Shown: positions 39,246-51,186, numbered from the stretch's first letter. The stretch is 64,000 nucleotides of DNA from Platanthera guangdongensis (GCA_039583875.1 CM077159.1:5856499-5920498), one strand, 5' to 3'. Translations and numbers: made by a program. The notes: a model not told the origin generated them from the letters alone.

Positions 39246-41549
39246 CTATTTGTCCTTAGCTACGTCACCCTTAAGATTTTGAGCCAAGTACTTCTTGCTT
39301 TGCCTCTCCATGTATTCTTTGGGCTTCGGGTAGTACCTAGGAGGAGCAACTTTATCTGGATCTTTGTTGTTTCTGAAAAAGATGTTACGTTTCGCTTCAA
39401 ACGTTTTGTGCGTTTCCCACTCATACTGGCTATATACTTCGTTTCGATTGATCTCTCCTCTTTCTTGCAGCCAGAAGGTGTCTAAGATTATGTTCCTTGA
39501 AACTGGACTCCACCTTTCGTTTCGTACATCCTCCTCATTCATTCGAGTTCTCTTTGCAGCCTGTGTCTCCTTGGAGGTCACTTCTTGAACTTTTCTCTTT
39601 CCCCTGGCTTTTGCTAAGGCCTCTTGATCAAACATGCTCCTCAGTTTAGCTTTTGAGAGAGCCCTAGCATCAGCGTCATTTGTGGGAATATCTGCAGCAC
39701 TTGCACTTACACCCTCAGCAACACTTACTTCCTCAGCGGCCTTAGATGTCTCAGGGACATGAATACCGGCAGGATTGTCAGGCAGAACGACGCCTAACGT
39801 ACCTAGCGCCTGTTGGAGCATCCACCAGCAGCTCTCATAGACATATTTGCTTGATTGTGCGAAGTTTGTATCCATGCTTTCTTGGAGCTCGGCCAACTTA
39901 GCGATATACTCTTTCTCCCCCTTTTTGGCTTCGACAGCTATGCAGTTGGCATATGAGTGCAGGGAGTCATCAATATGCTTAGTTGTCTTGGTGAATTCAG
40001 TGATCAGGGCCTGCTGATTTGCATTTAAAGTGACCATATTACCATCAAACTTCTGAATATTATTGGCTACAACGTGTGCGTTCTGATTTACAACAGCCAG
40101 AGTATCAGTATTCTTTTTCAAACCGGCCATTAAAAGTGTGACAGCTTCGCCGGCCGCGGTATACTTTTCTTCGAATTTCTTCTCCATCACATCCAGTTTA
40201 TGGTTGATCTCTACCATATTTTTAAGCATGAGATCTTCAAAAGTCTTAATCTTTTTCAGCAGTGTTTTCTGAGCTGTATCAAAAGAGGCTTTAAGCTCGT
40301 TCACTATTCCTTGAATGACATTAATAGTGTGAGTGGCCAGCTCATCTCGTAACGGTATGGTCGGAGGCACTTGAGGGCCTTGCATTTCTGCAGACGCATC
40401 TGTGGAGCTGGATACCATCACAGTCTCTACAGGAGGAATGTTGGCGGCCTCTGTAGAGTTATTTAACTCCCCCTCCACTGGTGCAAATTTGTCAGGTGGA
40501 GGTTCAACAGGATCCGGAGTCTCAAGTACTTCATGACCCTCATTCTCATCTTCCTCTCCGTCCTCATCCAAGAAGTCAAGTATATCAGCAGCTTCTTCCA
40601 ATTCTCGATCAGCAGTTTCCAGTGCTTCAGCTTCGGTTCCTTGAGTGTTTCTGTTCAGGACCTCCTCATCCTCCAGCTCAGGTTCACTTACTTCATGAAT
40701 TTCGGCCACCGCATCCCTGGCCACCTGGGCGATTTCAGATATTACATCCATATGAGGGGGTAGAGTCTCCCCCTCGATTCCTGCAGTCACGGTATCAGGA
40801 ATTTCACCGAGGGAGACTGCTGGAGATACTTCCTCGTGCTCTTCCACAGCAGGCTGCCTGATGCGCCGCTCCCATCGATCAAACACACTTGCATCCATCT
40901 TTTTCAAGTAGTGGAGAGGGACGCCTTTGCTCATGTCGAACTTGTCTCCGTTGAGCTGGTTGAGATATAGACTTATGATGCGGCCGAAACTAGGAGTGCC
41001 CAGAGTGTCCTTGATCTTTTGGAACAGCAATTCCCCCCAGTTGAACCTCTTGCGGCAGACAACAACTATGAGAATTTTGAACATATCTCCTGAGATATGA
41101 TCATGGGAGCCCGGCTTGCAGATGAGCACTTTTCCAATAACGTCAGATAGGAGCTTCCCTTCTTCATTCATCTCTTTTCTCTTTATTGATCGAGTTCCTC
41201 TTGGAAGACCGCAGAACAAGAGAGTTATGGCTTTGTCCTCGTCCTCCAGATAGTCCTCCTGCTCCGAACTAGAAAGCTGCAGGTAGCGAGTTAGCTTACT
41301 GGCAGACATCTTTACTTTTGTCCCAGCCACCTTGCTCTTGATTATGGAGTCTCTATCTCGGAGTCTTGCGGTAGAGAAGAACTCCAGCACTTCTTTGTCC
41401 AGGACTTTGCAAGGGTGCTCCAAGACGAAGGTTAGCCCAGCCTCTTCCAGCATTAGAATGATATTCCAGAATTCGTCCGAGGCATGAGAAAATCCAGTGC
41501 GAACCAGCTCGCAGCCAGAGACCAACCCTGCAGTCGTCCTTGGAGCCAT
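39246..41549 (-). CDS. Env-position ORF, tandem unit 1, intact (767 aa)
   Basis: The frame is uninterrupted from an ATG (MAPRTTAG) and sits between gag and the 3' LTR, where Sireviruses carry an env-like ORF. The N-terminal 230 residues look globular and resemble the plant transposon accessory-domain type (VLDKEVLEFFSTARL; KLTRYLQLSS). Residues about 240-380 are very acidic and Pro-rich. Residues about 400-570 have heptad-like patterning typical of coiled coil (LLKKIKTFEDLMLKNMVEIN). A basic stretch near residues 650-680 (KARGKRK and KRTR) could be a nuclear localisation signal. I see no signal peptide and no clear membrane segment, so an envelope role is not supported by sequence. The function is unknown. 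Confidence 0.82.
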   Translation of the reverse strand: MAPRTTAGLVSGCELVRTGFSHASDEFWNIILMLEEAGLTFVLEHPCKVLDKEVLEFFSTARLRDRDSIIKSKVAGTKVKMSASKLTRYLQLSSSEQEDYLEDEDKAITLLFCGLPRGTRSIKRKEMNEEGKLLSDVIGKVLICKPGSHDHISGDMFKILIVVVCRKRFNWGELLFQKIKDTLGTPSFGRIISLYLNQLNGDKFDMSKGVPLHYLKKMDASVFDRWERRIRQPAVEEHEEVSPAVSLGEIPDTVTAGIEGETLPPHMDVISEIAQVARDAVAEIHEVSEPELEDEEVLNRNTQGTEAEALETADRELEEAADILDFLDEDGEEDENEGHEVLETPDPVEPPPDKFAPVEGELNNSTEAANIPPVETVMVSSSTDASAEMQGPQVPPTIPLRDELATHTINVIQGIVNELKASFDTAQKTLLKKIKTFEDLMLKNMVEINHKLDVMEKKFEEKYTAAGEAVTLLMAGLKKNTDTLAVVNQNAHVVANNIQKFDGNMVTLNANQQALITEFTKTTKHIDDSLHSYANCIAVEAKKGEKEYIAKLAELQESMDTNFAQSSKYVYESCWWMLQQALGTLGVVLPDNPAGIHVPETSKAAEEVSVAEGVSASAADIPTNDADARALSKAKLRSMFDQEALAKARGKRKVQEVTSKETQAAKRTRMNEEDVRNERWSPVSRNIILDTFWLQERGEINRNEVYSQYEWETHKTFEAKRNIFFRNNKDPDKVAPPRYYPKPKEYMERQSKKYLAQNLKGDVAKDK

Positions 41550-41581
41550 TGTAGATCTAGAGAGAAGCCCTACTCAAAACG

Positions 41582-42028
41582 TTAATGAACTTTCAAAAAG
41601 AAAACTTCATTAGTGGATGCTTCGGGTGAGGGGATACCTAGAGGTGAAGTCGGTGAGGTGGTTTGAGCTGAGCAAAATCGAGACTTGGGGAGATCGACGG
41701 TGCGGGCTTCGGCGGGAGTCGTCGGGAGCCTTTCGACGAGAACTTTGCGAGACCCTTGCGGGAGCTTAGGAGGAGACTTCACGAGCTGCGGGTTTCGGCG
41801 AGTCGGAGGGAGAGCTCCTGCGGGTTGCGGCGAGTCGGAGGGAGAGCTCCTGCGGGTTGCGGCGAATCGGCGGAAGAACTTGGGAGAGCGCTTGCGGGTC
41901 GTCGGGAGAACTTTTGCGGGACTCGTGAATAAGACGAGGGGTCGGCGGGATTCGTGATAAATACGATTAGGCGGAAGGGCTCTTTCGGCGGGATTTTCTA
42001 ATTCGTCGGGATTCGGGGTGAATGTCAA
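41582..42028 (-). CDS. Short basic Pro/Arg-rich ORF, tandem unit 1 (148 aa), doubtful
   Basis: This lies just upstream of the env-position ORF and is present unchanged in size in unit 2. It is rich in Pro, Arg and Ser and overlaps tandemly repeated DNA (a roughly 32-bp unit containing GGGAGAGCTCCTGCGGG occurs twice near 41806-41870). It may only be an open frame across a GC-rich leader. I do not recognise a domain. Confidence 0.35.
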   Translation of the reverse strand: MTFTPNPDELENPAERALPPNRIYHESRRPLVLFTSPAKVLPTTRKRSPKFFRRFAATRRSSPSDSPQPAGALPPTRRNPQLVKSPPKLPQGSRKVLVERLPTTPAEARTVDLPKSRFCSAQTTSPTSPLGIPSPEASTNEVFFLKVH

Positions 42029-42647
42029 GGGTCGGCGGGATTAGTCAGTCAGGAGATTTGCCGGCTCCTAATACCTTTTGTCTGACTCGAAATTGAGAGG
42101 TCCCTTGACTAGAAATTTTCACGTTGAGAAGCTTGCAACCTTTTATGAGATTTTCTGATGTCACGTCTATATACACATGATAAATACATGTATATTTTAC
42201 AGTCAAACGAGTTGGATTTAACGAGGCTTTTTCAAAGACTTCTTGATGTCAATTGTGAGTTGTCGAGATTCACGATGACATAACTTCGTTACCCCTTTAT
42301 TGATGTGTAATGGTTTGCATGCATCGAGTTAATCTCTCCGTAATGTGCACACACACATGATAAGCATAAGTATACGTATACACAGGGATAGAAATGTATA
42401 TATATATATGTTTATTTTGAATGAGGATGCATCATGACACAAGTCCTTGAACTGATCAAAATTACCTGGGATTTTGAGAGTCATCGTTTTAGTCCCACAG
42501 GTAGAACACATTAGAGGCTCAAAGTGAATATGCTCAAACAGGTAGCTCATCTGTTATTGCAGACGTTTGTTCCACGTTAGCCTTGAGCCACCTACTGTCC
42601 AGTTCCCATCGTATTCACGGGGACCTAGACTACCCTGCAAGACAGAA
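42029..42647 (-). other. Non-coding segment occupying the place of pol, unit 1
   Basis: About 620 bp between the end of gag and the downstream ORFs. It is AT-rich, with TATATATATATA near 42398-42410 and several TACATGTATA-like palindromes near 42185-42195. I see no remnant of pol. Its sequence is almost the same in unit 2 (48935-49553). It could act as a promoter or leader for the env-position ORF; that is inference. Confidence 0.5.
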
Positions 42648-44219
42648 TTACTTTACCTTAGGAACCCAAATCATATTGGGTCCTAGGTTTCTATTAGCAT
42701 AAGCACGCAATTGCCTTTCTTCAGAAAACCTGTCTGGAAGACTACCTCTGCCCCTAGAATGTGGAAAAGCCCTTGCTGTGGGCACAGAGGAGTTGTGTCA
42801 ACAGTCAATGGCAAAGTGCCCCACTTTGCCGCAGCACCAACAAGGGTGAATGTTGTATCGCCGTTTTCGACCTGATCTAGTGACTGATGAAGTCACGGTC
42901 CTAGGTCCAAACGGGATAGGGCATGATCTTGTCACAAAAATTTCTCTTCCATCGCGACACGTGGAAGGGTGGAAAGAATGCATGTTGTGAGCGTTATGAG
43001 GCCGGGAAGGTGGTGCCATTCTTCCAGGCATCTCCCTTACAGAGGCCCCATGGAACCTGACATCATGACTTCTATCCTCTCTATCCCGTGTCCTCGAGTG
43101 GTGATAAGTCTTCTGTGAGCTGGGACATGCTGATCCACACTGTGTTGAGGCAGTGGCAGTGAATACAAAAGGCTCAGAATGAGCCTTAGGTATTCTCTCG
43201 TGGGTGGCCATGCCAGCCCTTGCACTCCGGGTGTCTCCACATGGGGACAGATCACCCTTGCAGTGACCACGATTATTCCTGTGGTCATACCTGAAGGCAT
43301 GATGAGTTGCCTTCCTGCTTGGAGTGGGGGGTCGGAATACCGTTTCCCCATTTCTCCACGAATTGACAATCCGGGAGATCCACCCGTTTTCTTGCTTTCT
43401 CTTAATGACATCAACCTTGGAGAAGTTTGATACAATTCTTTTCTCATTCTCCAGACTACTCTCTAGAGCCGAGATCTTAGAGTCCTTGGCCTTGTTGGAT
43501 GCCAATTGGAGAACCAACAAGACCTTCAGTCGAGCAATCTCTTGAGCTTGCTCCTCAGCAAGTAGATTGCTTGACTGAAGGGCTCTCTTCAGGGAATCAG
43601 CATTTTCTTAAGGAGGGCAGTTCCTGTCTTCAGAAATTTCAAGAGATACGGGGCAGGATGAGGAAGTTACCTGCACTTCTGTGTTATTGTCGTTAGATCC
43701 AGTGACTATAGTTTCATCCACATCAGAGCTGCTTTCCTCACTGTCCTCTTCAGTCTCTGACACGGACACTGGAGCTCTGATGCAGTCCGAAGGATCCTTG
43801 CCTTCATCTTCAGAAGTGAGGACTCCTACATACGCTTCATCCTCTGATTGACAGCATAATCCAGCTTTCTCTGACCCCCCCATCAGCTCTGAGATCATCA
43901 TCCACAGAGATTTAGCCGTTCTACATTTTTCCAATCTAGAGCGAGAGGCTCCAGACCAGACATCCATGATGATTTGTCGAATCCTCTCGTCCAGGTGAAA
44001 TAGTGATAGTTCCGTCTCTGACATCTCAGCAATGCCCATGGGCACTTGGATCCCAGAGTCAGAGGTCTTCATGGGAATAAACGGACCCTCTTCCAGAATG
44101 AAGGATGCTCGAGGATCGATAACATCAAGGTGAAATGATACTCTCATTCTCCAGATGGGATAATAATCCTTTGTGCATGCAGGGAGTTTGAGTGGCGGAA
44201 TCTCATAATCCAGATCCAT
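42648..44219 (-). pseudogene. Gag of tandem unit 1, internally deleted and interrupted
   Basis: The ATG at 44219 begins MDLDYEIPPLKLPACTKDYY, matching the gag start of elements D and E (KLPLCNKNIFPMWKER). After MGGSE the frame jumps to an acidic region (EAYVGVL), skipping the second half of the UBN2-type capsid domain and the first CCHC knuckle that D and E have. A TAA at about 43610 ends this part in both units. The second part (about 43580-42800) has a coiled-coil-like start, Arg/His-rich linker and the second knuckle CWCCGKVGHFAIDC. In unit 1 a TGA follows the last Cys near 42798, where unit 2 has Trp. Gag ends at the WVPKVK-type terminus at 42648. Confidence 0.82.
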
Positions 44220-44280
44220 GCTTCTGACACTGGTGGCAGGATTCTACTCAAGGTGTTAACCTTTTTGAAGAGCAACCTGC

Positions 44281-44291
44281 CTCTGATACCA
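44281..44291 (-). other. Primer binding site, tandem unit 1
   Basis: The plus strand reads CTCTGATACCA, the complement of TGGTATCAGAG, two bases from the LTR-B boundary at 44294. Confidence 0.92.
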
Positions 44292-44293
44292 CT

Positions 44294-45898
44294 TGAAAGT
44301 CCACCTAGTGTCAGCTATGTGCACCTATGGGGGGGGGGAATAGGTGACGAGTGGTACATCCACGGAATTTACGAGAGTACCTGCACAATAAAAAAAAAGA
44401 GCACAGCACACAAAAAACACAGCAAATTTATAGTGGTTCCCCGACTTGGGTACATCCACTTTCCCCCTTCGACCTATCTCCCCAACAAGGGACGACTCGG
44501 TCACTTCTCCAACGGGATTGAAATCCAATCCCTGCACTAACGGAAGGAGCCCTTCCACACGTGAGAGTCAACACTCCCACAAACCGGGTTGCACCCAACC
44601 CGTACAACACGGAACAAAAGTTCCTTTACAACAAAATTAAATATAGAATGTACACGTGATACAAACTTCTTTTGGAGACTACGGTGTTCCTCTTGTTCGA
44701 CGACGTGTTCTTGAAGTCGATGAAGAGTCTACAACCTTGGTCTCTCTTGGAGAGGATCTCCCCGGAACCGGCGGCGGCACACGAGCGGCGGCTAGCTTCG
44801 GGATCGGCGGCTACGATGATGAGCGGCTGCTGAACTTGGAGATCCAAACTTCGTAGCGAAGCAAACTAGGTCTACCAACGGTCACTCTAGGATCGGTCGT
44901 CTCGATCGATTCGGACGGAGGAATTTTTCCCGGTCAACAAATCGAGAGACAAGAGATCTCTGGATAGACGCGTGAGACTCAAACCTTGCTAGGCTTCTGT
45001 CGCCGGAGATTACGAAGGAATCTCAAATGTTGACGGCGACCAACAATCCCGAGCGTGACGGCGGCGGCGGAGAGGAGTCGCGGAATTAGGGTTACGAGGC
45101 GGCTCTGTTTCTTTCTCCGTTTTCCGTCCCTTTACTGTTCAAAAATACTGGAATATATATAATGTTGAATTCTCAAATATGACCGTTTGCGGGACCCACA
45201 AAAGAAATCCCTAAGTCCGGTTCAAACTAGTCCAAAGGCAGAATCCGGTCCAGCAGCATCCTGAGAAAACGCCAAGTGAAAATCGGCGAGAATCGCAGGC
45301 GATTCTCGACGAATCGGCGAGAATCACTAAGTGATTCTCGACGATTCGTTGAGAATCGTTAGTGATTCTCGCCGAATCACTTATTGATTCTCAACGAATT
45401 TTACTTTGTATGCATGAGCTGCTTGACCACTGGTTCGGCGAGAATCACTAGTGATTCTCGCCGAATCTTACTTGGCACAATTTAGAGGTGGCCAGAAGGA
45501 GTCGGCGAGAATCACTAATGATTCTCGTCGATTCGGCGAGAATCACTTGGTGATTCTCGTCGAATTTGCCTTGGACGAATTTTCGTCTTCCACCCAGGAG
45601 CTGCTCCTTGATCCTCCATGCTCCTTGTCTTCTCTTGCATATGAACTGCCCTGTACTTGAAAGTAAGTGCACTCCAATAGAGAGAGTACACGTAGGCCAA
45701 CACACTGATCTGCTCAACGAGGGATTACGTCGTGCAGACCCGTGTATATTGACCTACTGCACCCTGACCTTGGTGTGCACTTAGCGTGGAGGAGCTGCAA
45801 GTACAACTTAAGATGTTTCATCAAATACATTGTGAATTCATCTTAGCTTGACAGGTGGCTTCCTCAAATCTAGGTAATCGTGGATACAATACCCAACA
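44294..45898 (-). repeat. Tandem element LTR-B (shared middle LTR, 1605 bp)
   Basis: This LTR serves as the 5' LTR of unit 1 and the 3' LTR of unit 2. Its U3 array (about 45282-45565) and TATATATA box (near 45152-45160) match LTR-C more closely than LTR-A. The homopolymer in its U5 hairpin has 10 G, against 13 in LTR-A and LTR-C. Confidence 0.93.
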
Positions 45899-45912
45899 AT
45901 CTCCCCCTATTT
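45899..45912 (-). other. Polypurine tract, tandem unit 2
   Basis: The minus strand has AAATAGGGGGAGAT immediately before LTR-B, identical to unit 1. Confidence 0.9.
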
Positions 45913-46151
45913 GACGAAGCCAAAACCCTACTAGCTAAGATGAATAACACATATCAAATAATAAACATAGCATTCAGAAATTAAACATGCAGCACAAGAG
46001 AATATATTCAATCAGATCAGGACTTGAGTCATTCACAAATTCAAATATATATACCAAGATAAATATATTCACATATAATCCAGAATTGTTTATATGACAA
46101 TAATAATCATTAAATGTTTTTAAGACACAGTGACAAGCTATAAAGTGTTGA

Positions 46152-48455
46152 CTATTTGTCCTTAGCTACGTCACCCTTAAGATTTTGAGCCAAGTACTTC
46201 TTGCTTTGCCTCTCCATGTATTCTTTGGGCTTCGGGTAGTACCTAGGAGGAGCAACTTTATCTGGATCTTTGTTGTTTCTGAAAAAGATGTTACGTTTCG
46301 CTTCAAACGTTTTGTGCGTTTCCCACTCATACTGGCTATATACTTCGTTTCGATTGATCTCTCCTCTTTCTTGCAGCCAGAAGGTGTCTAAGATTATGTT
46401 CCTTGAAACTGGACTCCACCTTTCATTTCGTACATCCTCCTCATTCATTCGAGTTCTCTTTGCAGCCTGTGTCTCCTTGGAGGTCACTTCTTGAACTTTT
46501 CTCTTTCCCCTGGCTTTTGCTAAGGCCTCTTGATCAAACATGCTCCTCAGTTTAGCTTTTGAGAGAGCCCTAGCATCAGCGTCATTTGTGGGAATATCTG
46601 CAGCACTTGCACTTACACCCTCAGCAACACTTACTTCCTCAGCGGCCTTAGATGTCTCAGGGACATGAATACCGGCAGGATTGTCAGGCAGAACGACGCC
46701 TAACGTACCTAGCGCCTGTTGGAGCATCCACCAGCAGCTCTCATAGACATATTTGCTTGATTGTGCGAAGTTTGTATCCATGCTTTCTTGGAGCTCGGCC
46801 AACTTAGCGATATACTCTTTCTCCCCCTTTTTGGCTTCGACAGCTATGCAGTTGGCATATGAGTGCAGGGAGTCATCAATATGCTTAGTTGTCTTGGTGA
46901 ATTCAGTGATCAGGGCCTGCTGATTTGCATTTAAAGTGACCATATTACCATCAAACTTCTGAATATTGTTGGCTACAACGTGTGCGTTCTGATTTACAAC
47001 AGCCAGAGTATCAGTATTCTTTTTCAAACCGGCCATTAAAAGTGTGACAGCTTCGCCGGCCGCGGTATACTTTTCTTCGAATTTCTTCTCCATCACATCC
47101 AGTTTATGGTTGATCTCTACCATATTTTTAAGCATGAGATCTTCAAAAGTCTTAATCTTTTTCAGCAGTGTTTTCTGAGCTGTATCAAAAGAAGCTTTAA
47201 GCTCGTTCACTATTCCTTGAATGACATTGATAGTGTGAGTGGCCAGCTCATCTCGTAACGGTATGGTCGGAGGCACTTGAGGGCCTTGCATTTCTGCAGA
47301 CGCATCTGTGGAGCTGGATACCATCACAGTCTCTACAGGAGGAATGTTGGCGGCCTCTGTAGAGTTATTTAACTCCCCCTCCACTGGTGCAAATTTGTCA
47401 GGTGGAGGTTCAACAGGATCCGGAGTCTCAAGTACTTCATGACCCTCATTCTCATCTTCCTCTCCGTCCTCATCCAAGAAGTCAAGTATATCAGCAGCTT
47501 CTTCCAATTCTCGATCAGCAGTTTCCAGTGCTTCAGCTTCGGTTCCTTGAGTGTTTCTGTTCAGGACCTCCTCATCCTCCAGCTCAGGTTCACTCACTTC
47601 ATGAATTTCGGCCACCGCATCCCTGGCCACCTGGGCGATTTCAGATATTACATCCATATGAGGGGGTAGAGTCTCCCCCTCGATTCCTGCAGTCACGGTA
47701 TCAGGAATTTCACCGAGGGAGACTGCTGGAGATACTTCCTCGTGCTCTTCCACAGCAGGCTGCCTGATGCGCCGCTCCCATCGATCAAACACACTTGCAT
47801 CCATCTTTTTCAAGTAGTGGAGAGGGACGCCTTTGCTCATGTCGAACTTGTCTCCGTTGAGCTGGTTGAGATATAGACTTATGATGCGGCCGAAACTAGG
47901 AGTGCCCAGAGTGTCCTTGATCTTTTGGAACAGCAATTCCCCCTAGTTGAACCTCTTCCGGCAGACAACAATTATGAGAATTTTGAACATATCTCCTGAG
48001 ATATGATCATGGGAGCCCGGCTTGCAGATGAGCACTTTTCCAATAACGTCAGATAGGAGCTTCCCTTCTTCATTCATCTCTTTTCTCTTTATTGATCGAG
48101 TTCCTCTTGGAAGACCGCAGAACAAGAGAGTTCTGGCTTTGTCCTCGTCCTCCAGATAGTCCTCCTGCTCCGAACTAGAAAGCTGCAGGTAGCGAGTTAG
48201 CTTACTGGCAGACATCTTTACTTTTGTCCCAGCCACCTTGCTCTTGATTATGGAGTCTCTATCTCGGAGTCTTGCGGTAGAGAAGAACTCCAGCACTTCT
48301 TTGTCCAGGACTTTGCAAGGGTGCTCCAAGACGAAGGTTAGCCCAGCCTCTTCCAGCATTAGAATGATATTCCGGAATTCGTCCGAGGCATGAGAAAATC
48401 CAGTGCGAACCAGCTCGCAGCCAGAGACCAACCCTGCAGTCGTCCTTGGAGCCAT
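46152..48455 (-). pseudogene. Env-position ORF, tandem unit 2, with one nonsense codon
   Basis: This is nearly identical to the 767-codon ORF of unit 1, but a Trp codon is TAG near 47940, splitting it into 48455-47943 (170 aa) and 47936-46152. The remaining 594 codons are open and hold the acidic, coiled-coil-like and basic regions. Since the only major lesion is one substitution, the break is recent. Unit 1 keeps this ORF intact but has a stop in the gag end; unit 2 shows the reverse. Confidence 0.85.
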
Positions 48456-48487
48456 TGTAGATCTAGAGAGAAGCCCTACTCAAAACG

Positions 48488-48934
48488 TTAATGAACTTTC
48501 AAAAAGAAAACTTCATTAGTGGATGCTTCGGGTGAGGGGATACCTAGAGGTGAAGTCGGTGAGGTGGTTTGAGCGGAGCAAAATCGAGACTTGGGGAGAT
48601 CGACGGTGCGGGCTTCGGCGGGAGTCGTCGGGAGCCTTTCGACGAGAACTTTGCGAGACCCTTGCGGGAGCTTAGGAGGAGACTTCACGAGCTGCGGGTT
48701 TCGGCGAGTCGGAGGGAGAGCTCCTGCGGGTTGCGGCGAGTCGGAGGGAGAGCTCCTGCGGGTTGCGGCGAATCGGCGGAAGAACTTGGGAGAGCGCTTG
48801 CGGGTCGTCGGGAGAACTTTTGCGGGACTCGTGAATAAGACGAGGGGTCGGCGGGATTCGTGATAAATACGAATAGGCGGAAGGGCTCTTTCGGCGGGAT
48901 TTTCTAATTCGTCGGGATTCGGGGTGAATGTCAA
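48488..48934 (-). CDS. Short basic Pro/Arg-rich ORF, tandem unit 2 (148 aa), doubtful
   Basis: The counterpart of 41582-42028, with one residue difference visible near the start (PIRIYH instead of PNRIYH). It carries the same tandem repeats in the DNA. Coding status is uncertain. Confidence 0.35.
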   Translation of the reverse strand: MTFTPNPDELENPAERALPPIRIYHESRRPLVLFTSPAKVLPTTRKRSPKFFRRFAATRRSSPSDSPQPAGALPPTRRNPQLVKSPPKLPQGSRKVLVERLPTTPAEARTVDLPKSRFCSAQTTSPTSPLGIPSPEASTNEVFFLKVH

Positions 48935-49553
48935 GGGTCGGCGGGATTAGTCAGTCAGGAGATTTGCCGGCTCCTGATACCTTTTGTCTGACTCGAAATT
49001 GAGAGGTCCCTTGACTAGAAATTTTCACGTTGAGAAGCTTGCAACCTTTTATGAGATTTTCTGATGTCACGTCTATATACACATGATAAATACATGTATA
49101 TTTTACAGTCAAACGAGTTGGATTTAACGAGGCTTTTTCAAAGACTTCTTGATGTCAATTGTGAGTTGTCGAGATTCACGATGACATAACTTCGTTACCC
49201 CTTTATTGATGTGTAATGGTTTGCATGCATCGAGTTAATCTCTCCGTAATGTGCACACACACATGATAAGCATAAGTATACGTATACACAGGGATAGAAA
49301 TGTATATATATATATGTTTATTTTGAATGAGGATGCATCATGACACAAGTCCTTGAACTGATCAAAATTACCTGGGATTTTGAGAGTCATCGTTTTAGTC
49401 TCACAGGTAGAACACATTAGAGGCTCAAAGTGAATATGCTCAAACAGGTAGCTCATCTGTTATTGCAGACGTTTGTTCCACGTTAGCCTTGAGCCACCTA
49501 CTGTCCAGTTCCCATCGTATTCACGGGGACCTAGACTACCCTGCAAGACAGAA
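48935..49553 (-). other. Non-coding segment occupying the place of pol, unit 2
   Basis: The counterpart of 42029-42647 and nearly identical to it. It shows no protease, integrase, RT or RNase H motifs on either strand. Confidence 0.5.
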
Positions 49554-51125
49554 TTACTTTACCTTAGGAACCCAAATCATATTGGGTCCTAGGTTTCTAT
49601 TAGCATAAGCACGCAACAGCCTTCCTTCAGAAAACCTGTCTGGAAGACTACCTCTGTCCCTAGAATGTGGAAAAGCCCTTGCTGTGGGCACAGAGGAGTT
49701 GTGCCAACAGTCAATGGCAAAGTGCCCCACTTTGCCGCAGCACCAACAAGGGTGAATGTTGTATCGCCGTTTTCGACCTGATCTAGTGACTGATGAAGTC
49801 ACGGTCCTAGGTCCAAACGGGATAGGGCATGATCTTGTCACAAAAATTTCTCTTCCATCGCGACACGTGGAAGGGTGGAAAGAATGCATGTTGTGAGCGT
49901 TATGAGGCCGGGAAGGTGGTGCCATTCTTCCAGGCATCTCCCTTACAGAGGCCCCATGGAACCTGACATCATGACTTCTATCCTCTCTATCCCGTGTCCT
50001 CGAGTGGTGAGAAGTCTTCTGTGAGCTGGGACATGCTGATCCACACTGTGTTGAGGCAGTGGCAGTGAATACAAAAGGCTCAGAATGAGCCTTAGGTATT
50101 CTCTCATGGGTGGCCATGCCAGCCCTTGCACTCCGGGTGTCTCCACATGGGGACAGATCACCCTTGCAGTGACCACGATTATTCCTGTGGTCATACCTGA
50201 AGGCATGATGAGTTGCCTTCCTGCTTGGAGTGGGGGGTCAGAATACCGTTTCCCCATTTCTCCACGAATTGACAATCCGGGAGATCCACCCGTTTTCTTG
50301 CTTTCTCTTAATGACATCAACCTTGGAGAAGTTTGATACAATTCTTTTCTCATTCTCCAGACTACTCTCTAGAGCCGAGATCTTAGAGTCCTTGGCCTTG
50401 TTGGATGCCAATTGGAGAACCAACAAGACCTTCAGTCGAGCAATCTCTTGAGCTTGCTCCTCAGCAAGTAGATTGCTTGACTGAAGGGCTCTCTTCAGGG
50501 AATCAGCATTTTCTTAAGGAGGGCAGTTCCTGTCTTCAGAAATTTCAAGAGATACGGGGCAGGATGAGTAAGTTACCTGCACTTCTGTGTTATTGTCGTT
50601 AGATCCAGTGACTATAGTTTCATCCACATCAGAGCTGCTTTCCTCACTGTCCTCTTCAGTCTCTAACACGGACACTGGAGCTCTGATGCAGTCCGAAGGA
50701 TCCTTGCCTTCATCTTCAGAAGTGAGGACTCCTACATACGCTTCATCCTCTGATTGACAGCATAATCCAGCTTTCTCTGACCCCCCCATCAGCTCTGAGA
50801 TCATCATCCACAGAGATTTAGCCGTTCTACATTTTTCCAATCTAGAGCGAGAGGCTCCAGACCAGACATCCATGATGATTTGTCGAATCCTCTCGTCCAG
50901 GTGAAATAGTGATAGTTCCGTCTCTGATATCTCAGCAATGCCCATGGGCACTTGGATCCCAGAGTCAGAGGTCTTCATGAGAATAAACGGACCCTCTTCC
51001 AGAATGAAGGATGCTCGAGGATCGATAGCATCAAGGTGAAATGATACTCTCATTCTCCAGATGGGATAATAATCCTTTGTGCATGCGGGGAGTTTGAGTG
51101 GCGGAATCTCATAATCCAGATCCAT
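49554..51125 (-). pseudogene. Gag of tandem unit 2, internally deleted
   Basis: The structure is the same as in unit 1: MDLDYEIPPLKLPAC at the start, loss of the second half of the capsid domain and of the first knuckle, and a TAA near 50517. The second part ends with CWCCGKVGHFAIDCWHN and a conserved terminus (MIWVPKVK) at 49554. Unlike unit 1 the codon after the knuckle is Trp, so this terminal part is open from at least 50117 to 49554. The Arg/His-rich linker may bind RNA. The internal TAA shared by both units means they inherited it from a common parent. Confidence 0.82.
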
Positions 51126-51186
51126 GCTTCTGACACTGGTGGCAGGATTCTACTCAAGGTGTTAACCTTTTTGAAGAGCAACCTGC

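Noticed and set aside
39246..41549. Calling the 767-codon ORF a true envelope glycoprotein
   Set aside because: I see no signal peptide, no clear transmembrane helix and no Cys-rich ectodomain pattern. Only its position resembles env, so I call it env-position ORF of unknown function.
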